This document shows, one piece after another, positions 61,472 to 64,000 of a stretch of DNA of 64,000 nt. The position numbers and the translations under genes are program-made. Source of the stretch: Brevinematales bacterium (GTDB lineage: Bacteria; Spirochaetota; Brevinematia; Brevinematales; Thermospiraceae); assembly GCA_026417555.1 (NCBI GenBank), contig JAOADA010000002.1, positions 1 to 64,000 of the forward strand, given 5' to 3'. Each line of letters opens with the position of its first letter. Position 1 is the first letter of the stretch. The notes under the pieces are model-generated. The model searched no databases, was not told the DNA's origin, and saw only the letters and a list, made by a program, of their open reading frames with translations.

Positions 61472-62455
61472 CTACCTCGAAGAGGCAATCTCTGAATCTG
61501 GACCAATATTCATCTCTCGCGGGGCCTCACACAAATACGCGTTATCCCCCACAAGAGAACGGGTGAGAATGGCATTTTCTACGGTGGCATCAGAACCAAT
61601 GATAGAATGAGAAATAATAGCATTCTTGATAATACACCCCTCAGAGATAGAGACATTGGGACCAATGATGGAGCTTTTGATTTCCACAGTCTCATGGATA
61701 TACACAGGGGGAATAATAATTGATCCCGGCACCCGCACCTGAAGATTGGCCAGACGAAGCAAGTGTTCATTGGTTTCCAAAAGCGCCTCTTTTTCCCCAC
61801 AATCGTACCAGTCCGAGATAGGAAACGTCTTGACTTTTTCCCCGGTATACATCAAGCGTTTGATAGCATCCGTAAGCTGATACTCGTTTTTGGTGGTAAT
61901 ATTATGCTCAAAAAGATAATTGATAGCCTCAAAAAGGCGATGCGCACTTCGAAAGTAATATACTCCACCAATGACAATATTTGAAGGAGGATTCTCAGGT
62001 TTCTCGATGAGATTCGTGACATACCCATTCTCATCCATCATCACCACCCCAAAGCGTCTTGGATCAGGAACACTCATCACCCCCAGCATATTGTCCTGAG
62101 CCCCGATAATAGAGGAAAGATGCGCATTAAAAATAATATCTCCCAAAAGAATAACTACATCCTCATCATGTTCAAAAAGATTTCTTGCCTGATAAATCGC
62201 GTGTCCCAGTCCTTTAAACTCCGTCTGACGAACAAACTTCATAGGAAAAGAATAGTGACTCTTGATGAAACTTTTGATCTGATCCCCCAGATGCCCAATG
62301 ATAAACACCATCTCAGAGAAATTGAGAGAAAGACACTGAGAGAGAATATAATCAATAATCGGCTTGCCTGCTACACGAATAAGCGACTTTGGGGTCACAT
62401 GGGTATGGGGTCTCAAACGACTTCCCACCCCTGCCACAGGAATAATAATCTTCAT
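61472..62455 (-). CDS. NDP-sugar pyrophosphorylase-like nucleotidyltransferase
   Basis: A 327-residue sugar-1-phosphate nucleotidyltransferase. It starts KIIIPVAGVGSRLRPHTHVT with the signature GxGxRLxP...PK, and continues GKPIIDYIL, GLGHAIYQA and VVILLGDIIF (metal-binding Asp). The last 80 residues are left-handed beta-helix hexapeptides (SIIGPNVSISEGCIIKNAII). It probably makes an NDP-hexose (glucose or mannose type) for surface sugars; the exact sugar cannot be assigned. ATG 62455 follows GAGGAGAAATAT and the promoter; the longer frame from 62635 begins upstream of it. Confidence 0.88.
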   Translation of the reverse strand: MKIIIPVAGVGSRLRPHTHVTPKSLIRVAGKPIIDYILSQCLSLNFSEMVFIIGHLGDQIKSFIKSHYSFPMKFVRQTEFKGLGHAIYQARNLFEHDEDVVILLGDIIFNAHLSSIIGAQDNMLGVMSVPDPRRFGVVMMDENGYVTNLIEKPENPPSNIVIGGVYYFRSAHRLFEAINYLFEHNITTKNEYQLTDAIKRLMYTGEKVKTFPISDWYDCGEKEALLETNEHLLRLANLQVRVPGSIIIPPVYIHETVEIKSSIIGPNVSISEGCIIKNAIISHSIIGSDATVENAILTRSLVGDNAYLCEAPREMNIGPDSEIASSR

Positions 62456-62482
62456 ATATTTCTCCTCTTTCCCCCTGAGAAT

Positions 62483-62511
62483 ATTATAATGGAAAGGGGG
62501 GATTTTGTAAA
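62483..62511 (-). promoter_or_regulatory. Promoter of the nucleotidyltransferase-thiD-thiC operon
   Basis: TTTACA (62506-62511), 17-base spacer, TATAAT (62483-62488), minus strand. The leader is about 20 bases, too short for a riboswitch. Confidence 0.7.
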
Positions 62512-62591
62512 GGATTTGAGGGAACTGGGAAAAGGTAAAAAAAAATACTATGCCAGCAGGACAAGATTTTCCATCTTCCCTGAACAAGGAC

Positions 62592-62620
62592 TTGATTTTT
62601 TGCATCCTTTGCCTTATGAT
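62592..62620 (+). promoter_or_regulatory. Promoter of the ArsR gene
   Basis: TTGATT (62592-62597), 17-base spacer, TATGAT (62615-62620). The expected transcription start falls on or next to the ATG at 62628. AT-rich inverted sequence (TATATATG...CAAATATATC, 62623-62652) could be an operator. Confidence 0.6.
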
Positions 62621-62627
62621 TGTATAT

Positions 62628-63050
62628 ATGGACAAATATGCAAATATATCCCCATCTCACCCGGTGGTCTTATGGAAGGTTTTAAGTGACGCTACTCGAT
62701 TCCGGATTGTCAAACTTCTTCTCCAGGCTGAGTGGCTGTACGTATGCGAGATCGCAGATATTCTGTCTCTCCCTTTTTATACCATCTCCCGACACCTCAA
62801 AGAACTCAAATTCTCCGGTCTCATCCAGGAAAAGAGAGAAGGAAGGTTTATCCAGTATTTTCTTGTTCGCAGAGAGACCCCATACGAACAAAAACTCCTT
62901 GAGATAATCGAGGTGTTTGAGGATGAAACAACCCACACAGACAGCCTGGCCCTTCACAAACGCCTTCTCCTAAGAAAGTCAAATACCTGTTCTCTTTCTC
63001 ACCCCCTTGAGACACCCACCATATCTGAAAAAAGGAGGAAAAAACCATGA
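62628..63050 (+). CDS. ArsR-family transcriptional regulator
   Basis: A 140-residue winged-helix repressor. LWKVLSDATRFRIVKLLLQA and ICEIAD-like VCEIADILSLPFYTISRHLKELKFSGL carry the helix-turn-helix, followed by the wing (LIQEKREGRFIQYFLV). Cys residues are at WLYVCEI and in the C-terminal NTCSLS, so thiol sensing of metals or arsenicals is possible. The extra codons of the longer frame from 62550 overlap the promoter, so ATG 62628 is used. No ribosome site can be present if transcription starts at the ATG. It leads a redox-protein and permease gene pair. Confidence 0.88.
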   Translation: MDKYANISPSHPVVLWKVLSDATRFRIVKLLLQAEWLYVCEIADILSLPFYTISRHLKELKFSGLIQEKREGRFIQYFLVRRETPYEQKLLEIIEVFEDETTHTDSLALHKRLLLRKSNTCSLSHPLETPTISEKRRKKP

Positions 63051-63283
63051 AAATATCTATCCTCGGCAAAGGATGCCCAAATTGCCGTCGTCTTGAGGAA
63101 AACACTCGCCAAGCCCTCTCATTAGTGGGCAAAGAGGCCACCATAGAAAAAATTACCGACATGGATACCATCCTCGAATACGGGGTGATGCGAACCCCAG
63201 CTCTGGTCATTAACGAAAAGGTGGTGAGCTCTGGTACTGTCCTTTCTGTCGAGCAGATCGTTTCCCTCCTCAAAAACGAGTGA
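63047..63283 (+). CDS. Small thioredoxin-like redox-active disulfide protein
   Basis: A 78-residue protein of the 'redox-active disulfide protein 2' family: MKISILGKGCPNCRRLEENT with a CPNC active site, then VMRTPALVINEKVVSSG with the cis-Pro loop. This group is commonly encoded between an ArsR-type regulator and a DUF318/UPF0718 permease. It overlaps the ArsR stop by four bases and is followed 13 bases later by the permease, so they form one operon. Confidence 0.88.
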   Translation: MKISILGKGCPNCRRLEENTRQALSLVGKEATIEKITDMDTILEYGVMRTPALVINEKVVSSGTVLSVEQIVSLLKNE

Positions 63284-63296
63284 AAAGAAGGCTTGT

Positions 63297-64000
63297 ATGA
63301 TACTCTCGTCTTCTGAGAACAAAAGATTCTTTCTGTATATGGCTCTCTTCGTAGGAGTGTATCTTTGTCCTTTTGAGAGCCCTTCTCTCCAGAAGGCTCT
63401 TCTGGAGGCTTTTTTCATGTTAGGAGACTATGCTCGTCAGCATGTTCTTCTCTGCCTTGTGCCTGCCTTTTTTATTGCTGGGGCTATCACCGTGTTTGTA
63501 AATCAGCAGGCAGTGATTCGCTACCTTGGGCCCAAATCCCCCCCGTGGCTTGCCTACTCCGTGGCCTCTGTCTCTGGGGCTATCCTTGCTGTGTGTTCCT
63601 GTACTATCCTTCCTCTTTTCAAAGGCATCTACAAAAAGGGAGCAGGTCTTGGGCCTGCCATAAGCTTTCTTTACTCAGGCCCAGCTATCAATATTTTGGC
63701 AATTGTTCTCTCCATCAAAGTCCTTGGTTTTAGACTTGGGATAGCAAGAACAGCAGGGGCTATCCTCTTTTCAGTCATTGTTGGTTTCTTGATGCATCTT
63801 CTCTTTCGCAAAGAAGATGAAGCACGGCTTGCTGATGAACGTCTTTTTGCCGTTTCTTCTCACACCATGCCAAGAAAACTCTGGCAGGATGCCCTTTATC
63901 TTTTCATTATGGTAGGGATTCTCGTTTCGCTCAATTGGACTCCTTCCAGGGGAAATATCGTCTTTTGGGACACCATCTACCAAAACAAATGGATCATCAC
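63297..64000 (+). CDS. UPF0718/ArsP-like permease, 3' end outside window
   Basis: An open frame from ATG 63297 runs 234 codons to the window edge. It has several membrane helices and the family core VSGAILAVCSCTILPLFKGI followed by YKKGAGLGPAISFLYSGPAI, with CSC and SGPA motifs of COG0701 permeases (which include ArsP, an exporter of methylated trivalent arsenicals). A weak AGAAGG ribosome site precedes ATG. Regulator, thioredoxin and permease together suggest export of a thiol-reactive compound, but the substrate is not known. The C-terminal part is missing. Confidence 0.88.
   Translation, partial: MILSSSENKRFFLYMALFVGVYLCPFESPSLQKALLEAFFMLGDYARQHVLLCLVPAFFIAGAITVFVNQQAVIRYLGPKSPPWLAYSVASVSGAILAVCSCTILPLFKGIYKKGAGLGPAISFLYSGPAINILAIVLSIKVLGFRLGIARTAGAILFSVIVGFLMHLLFRKEDEARLADERLFAVSSHTMPRKLWQDALYLFIMVGILVSLNWTPSRGNIVFWDTIYQNKWII

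Noticed and set aside
60200-62540. TPP riboswitch for thiC
   Set aside because: No thi-box-like sequence or space for one; genes are overlapping or two bases apart, and the operon leader is about 20 bases.

Overview
The window reads as ordinary chromosome of a motile, diderm, anaerobic spirochaete. The strongest evidence is a spirochaete-specific flagellar sheath protein (FlaA) at 11.2 kb. FliS and a FapA-like protein lie near 22-27 kb, a complete TonB/ExbB/ExbD/TonB-dependent receptor operon shows an outer membrane, and a bifurcating [FeFe] hydrogenase operon points to anaerobic fermentation. Base composition is moderate and even, and genes are tightly packed, many with 1- or 4-base start/stop overlaps. 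A deep-branching thermophilic spirochaete (Brevinematales type) would fit, but that is a guess. I found no tRNA, rRNA, CRISPR array, insertion sequence or prophage.

Layout: 1-0.65 kb, the start of a polysaccharide flippase, divergent from a GT-C type membrane glycosyltransferase (0.65-2.5 kb). 2.5-7.7 kb: small envelope proteins (SurA-like, DUF4340, PAS-like), a TrmH-type methyltransferase, holA and a lipoprotein that may be LptE. 7.8-11.0 kb: ilvB-ilvN-ilvC. 11.2-12.1 kb: flaA. 12.4-22.3 kb: a long plus-strand run of M18 aminopeptidase, a small protein, aguA-aguB (agmatine to putrescine), rdgB, uracil-DNA glycosylase, priA, pbp2 and rodA. 22.4-27.2 kb (minus): fliS, a large acidic motif-repeat protein, a GAF/degenerate-GGDEF protein and a FapA-like protein. 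27.4-32.4 kb (minus): hydC, HATPase, 2Fe-2S protein, hydB, hydA. 32.6-34.2 kb: a secreted protein with a possible CsgG-like region. 34.5-36.2 kb: amtB-glnK behind a sigma-54 promoter. 36.3-41.2 kb: two hypotheticals, pdxJ-pfkB-nadD and lysC. 41.4-42.0 kb: a decayed gene with an HExxH motif. 42.0-45.6 kb: rnhC, a minimal SufB-SufC pair and tcdA. 45.9-50.2 kb: TonB uptake operon. 50.4-57.7 kb: ymdB-like gene, tex, uppP, ftsK, GNAT. 57.7-62.5 kb: nucleotidyltransferase, membrane protein, thiD, thiC, U32 peptidase-family protein. 62.6-64 kb: ArsR regulator, small thioredoxin, UPF0718/ArsP permease (cut by the window end).

Promoters are unusually easy to read. Nineteen vegetative -35/-10 pairs, all but one with a 17-base spacer, sit ahead of transcription units and decide several starts: the longest open frames for the glycosyltransferase, ilvB, lysC, the YmdB-like protein and the ArsR gene begin at or upstream of their promoters and are therefore too long. 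The most interesting items are the sigma-54 promoter before amtB together with a PII protein lacking Tyr51, the fliS operon with its acidic repeat protein and inactive-looking GGDEF domain, the hydrogenase-linked HATPase, the minimal SufBC pair with a long leader, the possibly leaderless ArsR transcript, and the HExxH pseudogene.
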